64,000 nucleotides of DNA from Nicotiana tabacum (Eukaryota > Streptophyta > Magnoliopsida > Solanales > Solanaceae): positions 66,327,153-66,391,152 of the forward strand of contig NC_134081.1 in NCBI RefSeq assembly GCF_000715075.1, read 5' to 3'. Position numbers and translations under genes: made by a program. The notes below the pieces were generated by a model. The model ran no database searches. It had not been told where the DNA came from and worked only from the letters and a program-made list of their open reading frames with translations. How positions within the stretch are numbered: the stretch's first letter is position 1; every line of letters starts with the position of its first letter. Positions 34,101 to 44,929 of this stretch are shown piece by piece.

Positions 34101-35582
34101 CTAGCTCATGTTTGACCTTGTTAAATCCTCCTTTAGAATTCTTACTTGCTCATCCCTTTTGCACAGCTCATCTTTCATGTTACCTATGTTTTCTTCTAGA
34201 GTGAGTTGTGTGTGATCAGCTATCCTTTTACCTGTTCCTAATTCCAGTTTTAGATTTTCAGATCTAAGCTCTAGGACAATTGAGTCAAGTGCATGAACCC
34301 GGTTCTTTAACACATCGTTTTTACTTACAGTTTCACTAACCTAAGTTCTAGGTTTTTGCACTTAGCCTTCAAAATTACACATTCTTTAGACAACTGTTCC
34401 TTTTCATTGTTTACATCCTCAGATTCATCAATCAATTCTAGAAGTAACTCAGACAACCTTTCTTTAGACAATAATTTAATTTTTTCTTTGAGATGAATTA
34501 CACTTACCTCAGTTTCTTCATTGGTTTCTCCAATGACCATAAGTGCTTGTTCATCCCCATCATCTTCATCTGAGATTTCATCTGATCTTTGTCCCCAAGC
34601 AGTGACCATAGCCTTGGTTGATCCTTTGTTGTTGTGTTTCTTGGGTTGAACCTGTTCCTTCTTCATATTCCTTCGTTCAGCTCTTTCTTTCTTCCACTCA
34701 ATTTCCCATTGGGGACAGTATTTGATGTGGTGATCAGTCTTTCCACACTTGTAGCATCCATCATTGGTTTGCTTCTCAGGAACTTTTGATTTACTATAGC
34801 TTCTACTTCTTGAAGGACCATTTCCTCTCCTCAAGTACTTCTTGAAGTCCTTGGTGATCATAGCCACTTCATCATCTTCTAGATCAGAACCTTCAGTGAT
34901 TTTGAGTGCCAGGATCCTTTCCTTCTTAGGTATATCCATTTTCATGGTTTGTCTCCTAAGTTCATAAGCAGTGAGATCTCCAATTAATTCATCTAATGGG
35001 AGAGTGGAAATATTCTTTGATTCTTGAATGTCGGTGATTTTGCTCTCTAACAGGAAGAACCCTTGTCAAAATCTTCTCAACTCTATCTTCTTCAGTAATA
35101 ATCCTTCCAAGAGACTTTAGTTCATTTATCAATGTAGTGAACCTTGTGTACATCTCTTGAATGGTTTCCTCTTCCTTCATGGTAAAGTTCTCATATTGAG
35201 AATACAGTAGAGTTGCTCTGGACCTTTTCACTTGAGGTTTTCCTTCATGGGCTACTTGTAAAGTATCCCAGATTTCCTTAGCAGTGATACAACTTTGGAT
35301 TCTACTGTACTCATCTAGACCGAGTCCACAAACAAGCCATCTCTTGGCTTTAGCATTCTTCTCCCATTTCCTTAAGTCCTCACTTGTCTTTGGCACCTCT
35401 ACTCCTTTGGCATTTATCTTCATGGTAGCCAGTGGGCCATCTGTGACAATGTCCCATAGCTCATAGTTTACTCCTATGATGTGATCTCTCATCTTATTTT
35501 TCCACCAAGAGTAATACCGGTCGTTGAAGAGTGGTGGCCTAGCAATGGATTGCCCTTCCCAGTTTCCAGGTGGTGCACTCAT
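34101..35582 (-). pseudogene. gag of the copia element
   Basis: Starts with MSAPPGNWEGQSIARPPLFN at 35582 and contains DRYYSWWKNKMRDHIIG and LVCGLGLDEYSRIQ, then AKEIWDTLQVAHEG, the plant copia gag (UBN2-type) core. A frameshift near 35000 leads into 34945-34325, which holds an intact CCHC zinc knuckle, CYKCGKTDHHIKYC, then an acidic and a coiled-coil region (34313-34101, LRSENLKLELGTGKRI). Gag makes the particle and binds RNA. The start is the first Met after the primer site. Two breaks make it non-functional. Confidence 0.8.
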
Positions 35583-35624
35583 CTTGATCTTCTCCTAAGG
35601 ACTTAGCCTCTTCAAGGATAACCC

Positions 35625-35636
35625 GCTCTGATACCA
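35625..35636 (-). other. Primer-binding site of the copia element
   Basis: TGGTATCAGAGC on the reverse strand, matching the initiator tRNA-Met 3' end, five bases after the LTR end (minus-strand ...TTAAACA). Confidence 0.9.
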
Positions 35637-35641
35637 ATTGA

Positions 35642-36559
35642 TGTTTAATATGTCAATGCCACACAAAAGGGAGGGTGATTTGTGTGGTGTCTAATTTTCG
35701 CGTGTACTAACTACAGAAGGACTTGGTTCTTCTAAGTGTTCCTTAACCTACTGTTGTTGAGTTAGTAAATGCGGAAAGTAAAGAACACAAGTATTTTTAC
35801 GTGGAAAACACCTGGCTCAAAAGGTGAAAAAACCATGACCTACTACTCAGTAGGATTTTTCCCAAACACTTCACTAAATCAATGAGCCAAAACAACATTT
35901 ACAAAACTTTTTGTAAACCTCGGGATTAACTTTAATCCCGTTGTGGCAACCAGCCTCTAACTGTTGCGACGACTTCAAGTTAACTCTAACTTGAATACTC
36001 AGAGTACCTATTACAATTGCCTCTAGATAAAGATGAAAGGCACAATTTGAAAACTACCTACTATAATTTAACTAGAATAAAAGACAGACACTTGGAACTG
36101 GTTCTTCTATCTGGCTCATGTAGCTTCAGGTTCGCACACTTGAATCACACAAGAATTGTTTGCAAAATGCCTTACTATTTTGCTCTCAACTCACGTTTAA
36201 CTTCTGCTTTTGTGCGTGACCGTAGAATGAGAACATCCTGCAATATATAGAGTTAGTAAAATGGGAAATAACTAGAGTTCTAATGCTACTCTTCCTTGGT
36301 GGAAGAGTTCTAGTTATGCTCAACATCTAACTCCTCTCTTATCTTGGATAGTGTTCTCTTTGAGTAAGGAGTCCTTCTCTTTATCAATTATGCAACCTTT
36401 TCGATCAGGAGATATCAAATATAACAAGTTAAGCTTATTTCTTTCACGTGCATTCCTCATGCTCGAATCTGGCCGTGTCTGTGTACACAGAGGATGGACC
36501 TGGTTCATGCATGAGCTTCCTTTGTCAATCTTCAAAATAAAACTTAACTTGGACCAACA
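35642..36559 (-). repeat. 5' LTR of the copia element
   Basis: 918 bp with TG...CA ends on the reverse strand (TGTTGGTCCAAG at 36559, ...ATTAAACA at 35642). The end is followed by the primer site and gag. The partner LTR is lost. Confidence 0.85.
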
Positions 36560-37021
36560 ATAGGATTCAAGTACGTCCATATTATGTTTATGGACTTGTT
36601 GGTGCAGTTAGATGAGGTCCCGGTTGGCTCAGGTGAGTTTCGAACCACCCGAAGTTAAGTCTGAAATTACTGATATGCTGGTTCTAGTTTCCTTCTTCAC
36701 GAACACGGAGGTGGTATCACGTTTGGGGAGAAGTAATTGGGGGACTGGGAATTTTTCTCTTCACGTTCGCGGTCAACAGGTCGCATTCATAAAGGTTTAG
36801 GAGTTGTGGCCTTCACGTTCGCGTGGGCAAGTCCGCGTTCGCGTAGAAAGGAGAGAGGGCCTGGGGGCCACAAGGTCAATGCCCTTCGCTTTCGGGAAGG
36901 ATAGGCTGCATTCGCAATGAATGGCGAGGCTGGCCTTCACGATCACATGCAACTTTTCAAGGCCTTGGCAATTTTGTCTTCATGATCGCATAGGAATGTT
37001 CGCGATCGCGGAGAAGGATTA
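36560..37021 (+). repeat. Left piece of a forward chromovirus LTR, split by the Tekay insertion
   Basis: Contains the block 'tgaggtcccggttggctcaggtgagtttcg', whose reverse-complement equivalent occurs in the reverse LTRs near 39110 and 47040, and a cluster of CG-rich words (ttcgcgtgggc, cgatcgcggag) between 36750 and 37016. The last five bases GATTA face the Tekay LTR, and the text resumes at 47675 with GATTG. So 36560-37021 and 47675-48815 were contiguous before the Tekay insertion. Confidence 0.75.
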
Positions 37022-39744
37022 TGTCACGACCCAAAATCCTAACTTGTCGTGATGGAACCTATCTCGATACTAGGCAAGCCGATAATCTCGATAAACCATA
37101 ATTTCTCTTAAGTTTGAAAATACAATAATTTAATACGATACAAAATTCCATAAATACTGACACGAACACTCCCCAAAATCTGGTGTCACTGAGTACATGA
37201 GCATCTAATATGAATACAAGTCTGGAAAATACGGTCTATAATAGTTTGAGACCAAATACAGTAAAAAAGGAGATAGAGAAGGAGAGACAAGGTCTGCGGA
37301 ACACGGTAGCTACCTCAAAATTTCCTGAAAATCAACTGCGCAAAATGATCAACACCCGCTATATCCGGGAACACCTGGATCTGCACACGAAGTGCAGTGT
37401 GTAGTATGAATACAGCCAACTCAGCAAGTAACAATAATAACTAAGGAACTGAAGATAATGATGAGCTACACAGTTATAGTTCACTTTCAGTAATTCCAGC
37501 AAAGAATAGACATGCTTTCAAATTATAGTTCAAGTTCATGTAATCCGGATATAAAATCTTTCAGAGATTTCACAACAATGACAGATAGCAACCAAGTGCA
37601 ACAACAAATGCAAAGCAAGTACAGTCTCTCAGGCAACAGTCACTCAACTCATCACTCGGCTCTCAGCCCTCAGCACTGATACTCAATAGGTACCCGTGCT
37701 CACTGGGGTGTACAGACTCCGGAGGGGCTCCTAAAGCCCAAGCGCCATAATCTGCAGGGACAACTCACATGCTATAATATCCTGCACGGACAACTCACGT
37801 GCCATAATATCCTTACCTCACTAACAAACCCTCGGCCTTACTCAGTCCTCCACCTCTCTAGTCTCTCGGGCTCTCAGAAATCACAAAGATCAGCCCAAAC
37901 AAAGATAACATAGTGCATCAACAAATATCAAGAAAGACTAAGGTATGATACGCAAGTAAAATCATGACTGAGCACAAGATAGCAATTAGCAAATAATTCA
38001 ATAAGTACGTGACCTCTGTGGGTCCCAACAGTACTATCACATAGCCTAAGCATGATTTCTAACATGATTTACAGTCAAATTTCTTCAACACATAGAGAGC
38101 ATATAGCTAACAATAAGTTATTCAACTTTACAATTTCACGGGACGGACCAATTCACAATCCCCTCGGTGCACGCCCACACGCCCGTCACCTAGCATGTGT
38201 GTCACCTCCAAAATAATCACATGACACAAAATCCGGGGTTTCATACCCTCATGACCAGATTTATAACTGTTACTTACCTCAAAGCGTGAAATTCTTTACT
38301 CTTTTATGCCTTTGCCTCATAAATCGGCCTCCAAATACCTCGAATCTAGTCACAAATAATTCATTTCAGTCAATAAAATTCATTGAAATTAATTCCTTAA
38401 GAAAATGCTAATTTTCCATAAAACTCTGAATTTTAGCTCAAAAACTGCCTGTGGGGCCCACGTCTCGGAACCCGACAAAAGTTACAAAATTCGAAAGCCC
38501 ATTCAATCACGAGTCTACCCATACCAATTTTACCAGCCTCAACTTAACCCTCAAATCTACAAATCTTATTTCAAAATTTCTAAGTTTCAATATCCGATTT
38601 ACACCTCAAAATCATGTAATCTAGTCGGATTATTCGATGATAATTCAATATTATGGAGTAGAAATGATCACAAGGGACTTACCTCAAGTTTTCCTTGAAA
38701 ATCTATCTAAAATCGCCTCTCCTCAAGCTCCAATTTGTCAAAAATGGCGAATGGGACGAAGTCCCTATTTTATAATTCTGCCCACACAGCCTCGGTTCTG
38801 CCTTGATCTTGGCCTTCGATTGAGTTCCTCGACCCTGGGCCTCGATTCTGACTCTAGACCCTGGCTCTCGATCATGGCCCTCGACCCTGGCCTTAGACCC
38901 TACCTTCGATCGTGGTCCTCGACCCTGGGCTCAATCGTGGCTTCGATCCTGATCCTCGACCCTGCCTTCGATCATGGCCTCGACCGTGGCCTTTGACCCT
39001 ACCTTCGATCGTGGTCCCCGACCCTGGGCTCGATTTCTGGTAGAAGAAATTTCCAGTAAAAGGAAATTGCAGCAGCTGTTGCAGTTCAAGTTTTTGATCC
39101 ATTAACTATTCGAAACTCACCCGAGGCCCTCGGGACCTCAACCAAATATACCAACAATTCCTAAAACATTATACGAACTTAGTTGAATCCTCAAATCACC
39201 TCAAACAACGCTAAAAACATGAATTACACCCCAATTCAAGCCTATTGAACTTTGAAATTTCTAATTTCTACAAATGACTCCGGAACCTATCAAATCACGT
39301 CCGATTGACCTCAAATTTTGCACACATGTCATAAATGACATAACGGACGTATTCAAATTTTCAGAATCGGATTCTGACCCCAATATCAATAAGTCAACCC
39401 CCGGTCAAACTTCCCAAAAATTCAACTTTCGGCATTTCAAGCCTAATTCCACTACGGACCTCCAAATAATTTTTTTGACATGCTCCTAAGTCCAAAATTA
39501 CCATACGGAGCTACTGGAATCATCAAAATTCAAATTCAAGGTCATTTACACATAGGTCCATATCCGGTCTATTTTTCTAACTTAAATTTTTTAATTATGA
39601 GACTAAGTGTCTCATTTCACTCCGAATTCCTTCCGGGCCCAAACCAACTACCCGGTAAGTCATAAAACAACTATAAAGCATAAATTGAGAATTAAATGGG
39701 GGAACGGGGTTATAATACTCAAAACGACCGGCCGCGTCGTTACA
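37022..39744 (-). repeat. 3' LTR of the Tekay element
   Basis: 2723 bp; ends are TGTAACGACG on the reverse strand at 39744 and GGGTCGTGACA at 37022. It contains a minisatellite of TCGAYCNTGG-type words (38790-39030) and a TATA-like TATAAAATA on the reverse strand near 38774. The text pairs along its length with 44930-47674. Confidence 0.92.
38790..39030. repeat. Word array 'cctcgaccctgg / cttcgatcgtgg' in the 3' LTR
   Basis: About ten short units of 20-28 bases alternating CCTCGACCCTGG and CTTCGATCGTGG-like words. The same array is at 46745-46965 in the 5' LTR, with a different unit order, showing independent turnover since insertion. Confidence 0.75.
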
Positions 39745-42700
39745 TTCTCCCCCTCTTAAACAAACATTCGTCCTCGAACGGGTTTAGAACAATACCTGGA
39801 GTCTCAAATAAGTGTGGATATTTTCTCCACATCTCCTGCTCAATATCCCAAGTAGCTTCTCCGGCTGGCTGGCCTCTTCACTGCACCTTCACTGATGCTA
39901 TGCTCTTTGACCTCAGCTTTCTAACCTATCGGTCTAAAATAGCCATCGGCTCTACATCATAAGTCAAATTACTGCCCAGTTGTACTGTACTGAAATCCAA
40001 AATATGAGACGAATCCCTGACATACTTTCGGAGCATGGATACATGGAACACTGGATGAACACCTGATAGACTAGGTAGCAAAGCAAGTTTATAAGCCATC
40101 TCCCCAATTTTCTTAAGTATCTCAAAAGGCCCAATATACCGAGGGATCAACTTGCCCTTTTTCCCGAACCTCAACACACCCTTCATGGGTGAAAGCTTGA
40201 GCAAAACCTTCTCCCCAACCATATGAACAACATCACGAACCTTCCTGTCAGCATAACTCTTCTGTCTAGACTATGCCATGCGAAGCCGTTCCTGAATTAC
40301 TTTGACCTTCTTTAAAGCATCCTGAACCAAGTCAGTACCCAATAGTTTAACCTCACCCGGCTCAAACCAACCCACCATAGACCGACACCGTCTCCCATAT
40401 AAAGCTTCATATGGAGCCATCTGAATACTCGACTGGTAGTTGTTATTGTAGGCAAACTCCGTGAGTGGCAGAAATTGATCCCAAGAACACCCAAAATCAA
40501 TGACACAAGCGTGTAGCATATCCTCCAATATCTGAATAGTGCGCTCGGACTGTCCGTCCGTCTGAGGGTGAAATGTTGTACTCAACTGAACCTGTGTGCT
40601 CAATTCTCACTGCACTGCTCTCCAAAACTGTGATGTAAACAACGTCCCCCGACCTGAAATGATGGACACCGGCACACCGTGTAGGCAAACAATCTCGCGA
40701 ATATAAATCCTAGCCAACCACTCTGAAGAATAATTAGTATGAACTGGAATACAATGCACAGATTTGGTCAACCGATCTACTATCACCCAAACAACATCAA
40801 ACTTTCTCAAAGTACGTGGAAGCCCAACTACGAAATCCATGGTAATTCCATGGTAATACGCTCCCATTTACACACCGGAATTTCAAGTCTCTGAAGCAAA
40901 CCTCTCGGCCTCTAATGTTCATACTTTACCTGTTGACAATTTAGACACCGAGCTACAAACCCAACTATATTTTTCTTCATTCGCCTCCACCAATAGTGCT
41001 GCCTCAAATCCTGATACATCTTCGCGGCGCCTGGATGAATAGAGTACCGCGAACTGTGAGCTTCCTGGAGAATCAGCTCATGCAAACCATCTACATTAGG
41101 TACACATAGCCTGCCATGCATCTGTAATACACCGTCATCTACAATAGTGACTTCCTTCACATCACTGTGCTGAACCGTGTCCTTAAGGACAAGCAGATGT
41201 GGATCATCATACTGGCGCTCTCTGATGCGATCATATAAAGAAGACCGAGAAACCAAACAGGCCAAAACCCGATTCGGCTCAAAAACATCCAATCTAACAA
41301 ACTGATTAGCCAAGGCCTGAACATCCAAGGATAAAGGACTCTCTACTAACGGTAGGTATGCTAAGCTGCCCAAACTCTCTGCCTTACGACTCAAGGCATC
41401 GGCAACCACATTGGCCGTTCTGGGATGATAGAGAATGGTAATGTCATAATCCTTAAGCAACTCTAACCACCTCCGCTGCCGCAAATTAAGATCCTTTTGT
41501 TTAAATAAATATTGTAGATTCCGATGATCGATATATATCTCACACTGGACACCGTACAAGTAATGCCGCCAAATTTTCAAGGCATGAACAATGGCTGCTA
41601 ACTCAAGATCGTGGACTGGATAATTCTTCTCATGTACCTTTAACTGTTTGGATGCATAGGCAATCACCCTACCGTCTTGCATAAGCACTGCGTCGAGACC
41701 AATACGTGATGCGTCATAATACACAGTATAAGACTCTGAACCTGTAGGCAATACCAATACTGGAGTTGTTGTCAAAGCTGTCTTGAGCTTCTGAAAGCTC
41801 TTCTCAAATTCATCCGACCACCTGAATGGAGAACCTTTCTGTATCAATTTAGTCATAGGCGATGCAATAGATGAGAAACCCTCCACGAAGCAACGATAAT
41901 AACCGGCCAAGCCGAAAAAACTCTGAATCTCGGTAACTGAAGATGGTCTAGGCCATATCTGAACTGCCTCTATTTTCTTCAGATCCACCTTAATTCTTTC
42001 ACTGGACACTATATGTCCCAAGAATGCCACCGAACTAAGCCAGAACTCACACTTAGAGAATTTGGCATAAAATTTCTCCTCCCTCAGCCTCTGTAATACA
42101 ATACCCAAGTGTTGTGCATGCTCCTCCTGGCTACGTGAGTACACTAGAATATCATCAATAAATACCACTACAAATAAATCAAGATATGGTTGGAATACAC
42201 TATTCATCAAATGCATAAATGCTGCTGGGGCATTAGTTAGCCCAAAAGACATCACAAGAAATTCATAGTGGCCATAACGAGTTCTGAATACCGTCTTCAG
42301 AATATCCGAATCCCGAATTTTCAACTGGTGATACCCAGATCTCAAATCAATTTTGGAGAACACCCTCGCTCCCTGAAGCTGGTCAAATAAATCATCAATA
42401 CACGGCAATGGATATTTATTCTTGATTGTAACTTTGTTCAAATACCTATAATCAATGCACACCCGCATAGTACCATCTTTATTTTTCACAAACAAAACTG
42501 GTGCACCCCAAGGTGACACACTAGGCCTAATAAACCCCTTTTCAAGGAGTTCCTGAAGTTGCTCTTTCAATTCTTTTAACTCAGGTGCCATACGATACGG
42601 AGGAATATAAATAGGTTGGGTTCCCTGCACCAAGTCATTACCGAAATCAATATCTCTGTCGGGTGGCATACCCGGGAGGTCTGCAGGAAATACATCCGGA

Positions 42701-43185
42701 AAGTCTCGCACGATCGGTACCGAATCAATAATAGGAGTATCTGCATCAACATCTCTCACAAAGGCCAAATATGACAGACATCCCTTTCCAACCATACGCT
42801 GGGCCTTCAAATAAGAAATTACCCAGCTAGGAACAAAATCTAGAGAATCTCTCCATTCAACCTTTGGCAACCCCGGCATCGTCAACGTCACAATTTTTGC
42901 GTGACAGTCCAGAATAGCATGACATGGAGACAACCAATCAATACCCAGGATTACATCAAAATCAACCATACCGAGTAATAAGAGATCAACTCTAGTCTCC
43001 AGTTCCCCAATAGTTACCACACACGACCGATACACACGATCCACAGTAATAATATCACCCATCGGTGTAGATAAACAAACAAGTAAAACTAAGGAATCAC
43101 AGGGCATATCCAGATAATGAGCAAAATATGACGATACATATGAATAAGTGGAACCAGGGTCAAATAATATAGAAGTCTCCCTGTG
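39740..43185 (-). pseudogene. pol of the Tekay element: protease, RT, RNase H, integrase, chromodomain
   Basis: A 731-codon stretch (43107-40912) holds the protease end ([17 protein letters not shown], [20 protein letters not shown]), RT with [35 protein letters not shown] and the catalytic [11 protein letters not shown], RNase H ([53 protein letters not shown]) and the integrase zinc finger ([29 protein letters not shown]). The protease site reads [15 protein letters not shown] before 43107. A stop at 40912 precedes the core: [12 protein letters not shown] has the first Asp, but the second reads [11 protein letters not shown] with Gly for Asp. The Glu stretch QTDGQSERTIQILEDML is in another broken segment. 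The C-terminal chromodomain has two stops (near 39924 and in the Val-Gln-stop-Arg-Gly-Gln block). Inactive. Confidence 0.9.
39745..39757 (-). other. Polypurine tract of the Tekay element
   Basis: AAGAGGGGGAGAA on the reverse strand, directly before the LTR start TGTAACG. The pol frame runs through it and stops within the LTR, as usual for Tekay elements. Confidence 0.9.
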
Positions 43186-44730
43186 TCACACTGAAACAAT
43201 ACCTGTGATCACTGCGTCTGAGGCAACAGCATCTGGCCTGGCAGGAAAAGCAAAGAATCGAGCCTGCCCGCCACTTGATCGGCCTCCCCCTCTTGGGTGA
43301 CTCCTAGCCGCTTGACCCCCACCCCGAGTTGGCTGGGCAGGTGGTGTAACTGTCGGTGCTGGTGTCGTTGGTCGAGAACTCTGCTGTGGAGCCCCACTCA
43401 ACAGCCTAGGGCAATCTCTCTTGAAATGACCTAATTCTCCGCACTCAAAATAACCCCTCCTCTAACGGAACTGTTGCTCCTGATAACTCGAAGAATTACC
43501 TGTAGAAGCCCGAGCAGACGAGGCATGATGAGAACTCTGCGCTAGTAGTGCACTGAATGAAGATTGGCCTTAGTGAGCACTGTAAGAACCGTGGCTAGGT
43601 TATGTACCACGATGAGCTGGACGACCCGCCTGGGAGTGTCTATAAGAACAACCCCTACCGCGGTAAAACTGACCCCCTGAAGGAACACCGCTGAAATCAC
43701 TGGAACCACGAGGCCTCTTAGCCTCCCTCTCAACCCGCTCCTGGCTGCGAACCATCTCAATCTGTCGAGAAATATTAACAACCTCGTTGAAAGTAGCACC
43801 AGACACTCTCTCTCTAGTCATGAGTAATCGCGGCTGAAAAGTGAGGCCATCTATGAATCTTCTGATCCTTTCCCTGTCTGTGGGAATCAACCAGATAGCA
43901 TGACGGGCCAATTCTGAAAATCTCATCTCATACTGTGTCACAGACATATCGCCCTGACAAAGCTGCTCAAATTGCCTATGCAACTCCTCTCTATGGAACT
44001 GAGGCACGAACTTCTCCAGGAATAGACCGGAGAACTTCTGCCAAGTAAGGGGTGCTGCACCGACTGGCCTACACCTTTCATAAAACTCCCACCATCTAAA
44101 GGCAGCCCCAGAAAACTAAAAAGTAGTGAATGAGACTCCACTAATCTCTAGAATACCCGTTGTCTGAAGCATCCGCTGACACTTATCCAGAAAACCCTGG
44201 GTATCCTCTGACTCAGCACCACTAAAAGGTGGAGGTCGAAGCCTCTCAAGTCTCCTCTACTCATCATCTGCTATAACAGGAACTACCGGGGCCTGAACGG
44301 CTGCAGCCGACTTGGCTGGTAGTGCCCCTGGTATCTGAAGTCCCTGTACTACCTGGTCTGGAGTACGGGCTACAGAGGTATGAGTACCTCCCCCGGCCTG
44401 AGAAGTGGAAGGTGGGGCCTGAGCTGAAACCACCTGAGCCAGACCAGTGCAGCCTGCCAATATCTGGGCCAAAGTCTCCTGAAAGCCTGGAATCTCAATG
44501 GGCACAGCTAGTGCCTGAGCTAATCCTGTCGGCTCAACTATATCTGGAATCTGCTCCTGAGCTGGAGCAACTGGTGGTACTACAGGTTCTGGTCCAGCTG
44601 TGGAACGAGCTACACCTCGACCTCTACCTCGGCCCCATCCCCGGCCTCTACCACGGCACCAGCCTCTCGCGACCCTAACTGGTGGCACTGGTAGCTGACC
44701 GTCTGATCCAGTAGTATGTGTCATTGCCAT
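43186..44730 (-). pseudogene. gag of the Tekay element
   Basis: Starts at 44730 with MAMTHTTGSDGQLPVPP, then an Arg/Gly-rich tract and a Pro/Ala/Gln-rich region to a stop at 44257. The capsid domain follows in the same direction: FSGAESEDTQGFLDKCQRM, ISGVSFTTF, a stop, AFRWWEFYERCRPVG, FVPQFHREELHRQFEQLCQG, VTQYEMRFSELARHAIWLIP and ERIRRFIDGLTF. The zinc knuckle reads YFECGELGHFKRDC: the first Cys is Tyr, so CCHC is broken. At least four stops lie along the frame. It would have formed the particle shell; not functional. Confidence 0.85.
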
Positions 44731-44914
44731 CTGTGAGAGAATAGAATAGCAGAAATTTAGTTTTCAGAATCAACAAATTCGCACGACAGAATACAAGAAA
44801 GTGAAATTTTCCTAAGGGTTCTGCAACCTCTCGAAGATAAGTACAGACGTTTCTGTACCGATCCGCAATACTCTACTAAACCTACTCATGACTCATGAAA
44901 CCTATGTAATCTAG

Positions 44915-44926
44915 GCTATGATACCA
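44915..44926 (-). other. Primer-binding site of the Tekay element
   Basis: TGGTATCATAGC on the reverse strand, three bases after the LTR end; one base differs from the tRNA-iMet complement TGGTATCAGAGC, consistent with ageing. Confidence 0.9.
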
Positions 44927-44929
44927 ACT

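Larger units (their letters stand above)
32065..36559 (-). mobile_element. Ty1/copia retrotransposon, reverse strand, 3' half missing
   Basis: From right to left: LTR (36559-35642), tRNA-iMet primer site (35636-35625), gag (35582-34101), protease and integrase (about 33720-32340), and the start of the integrase-RT hinge (to 32065). The pol order with integrase before RT identifies copia. RT, RNase H and the 3' LTR are absent: the element is cut at 32065 by the Athila-type 3' LTR. The right end lies at GGACCAACA (36559), where forward chromovirus LTR sequence starts, so the copia element inserted into or beside that LTR. Confidence 0.85.
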
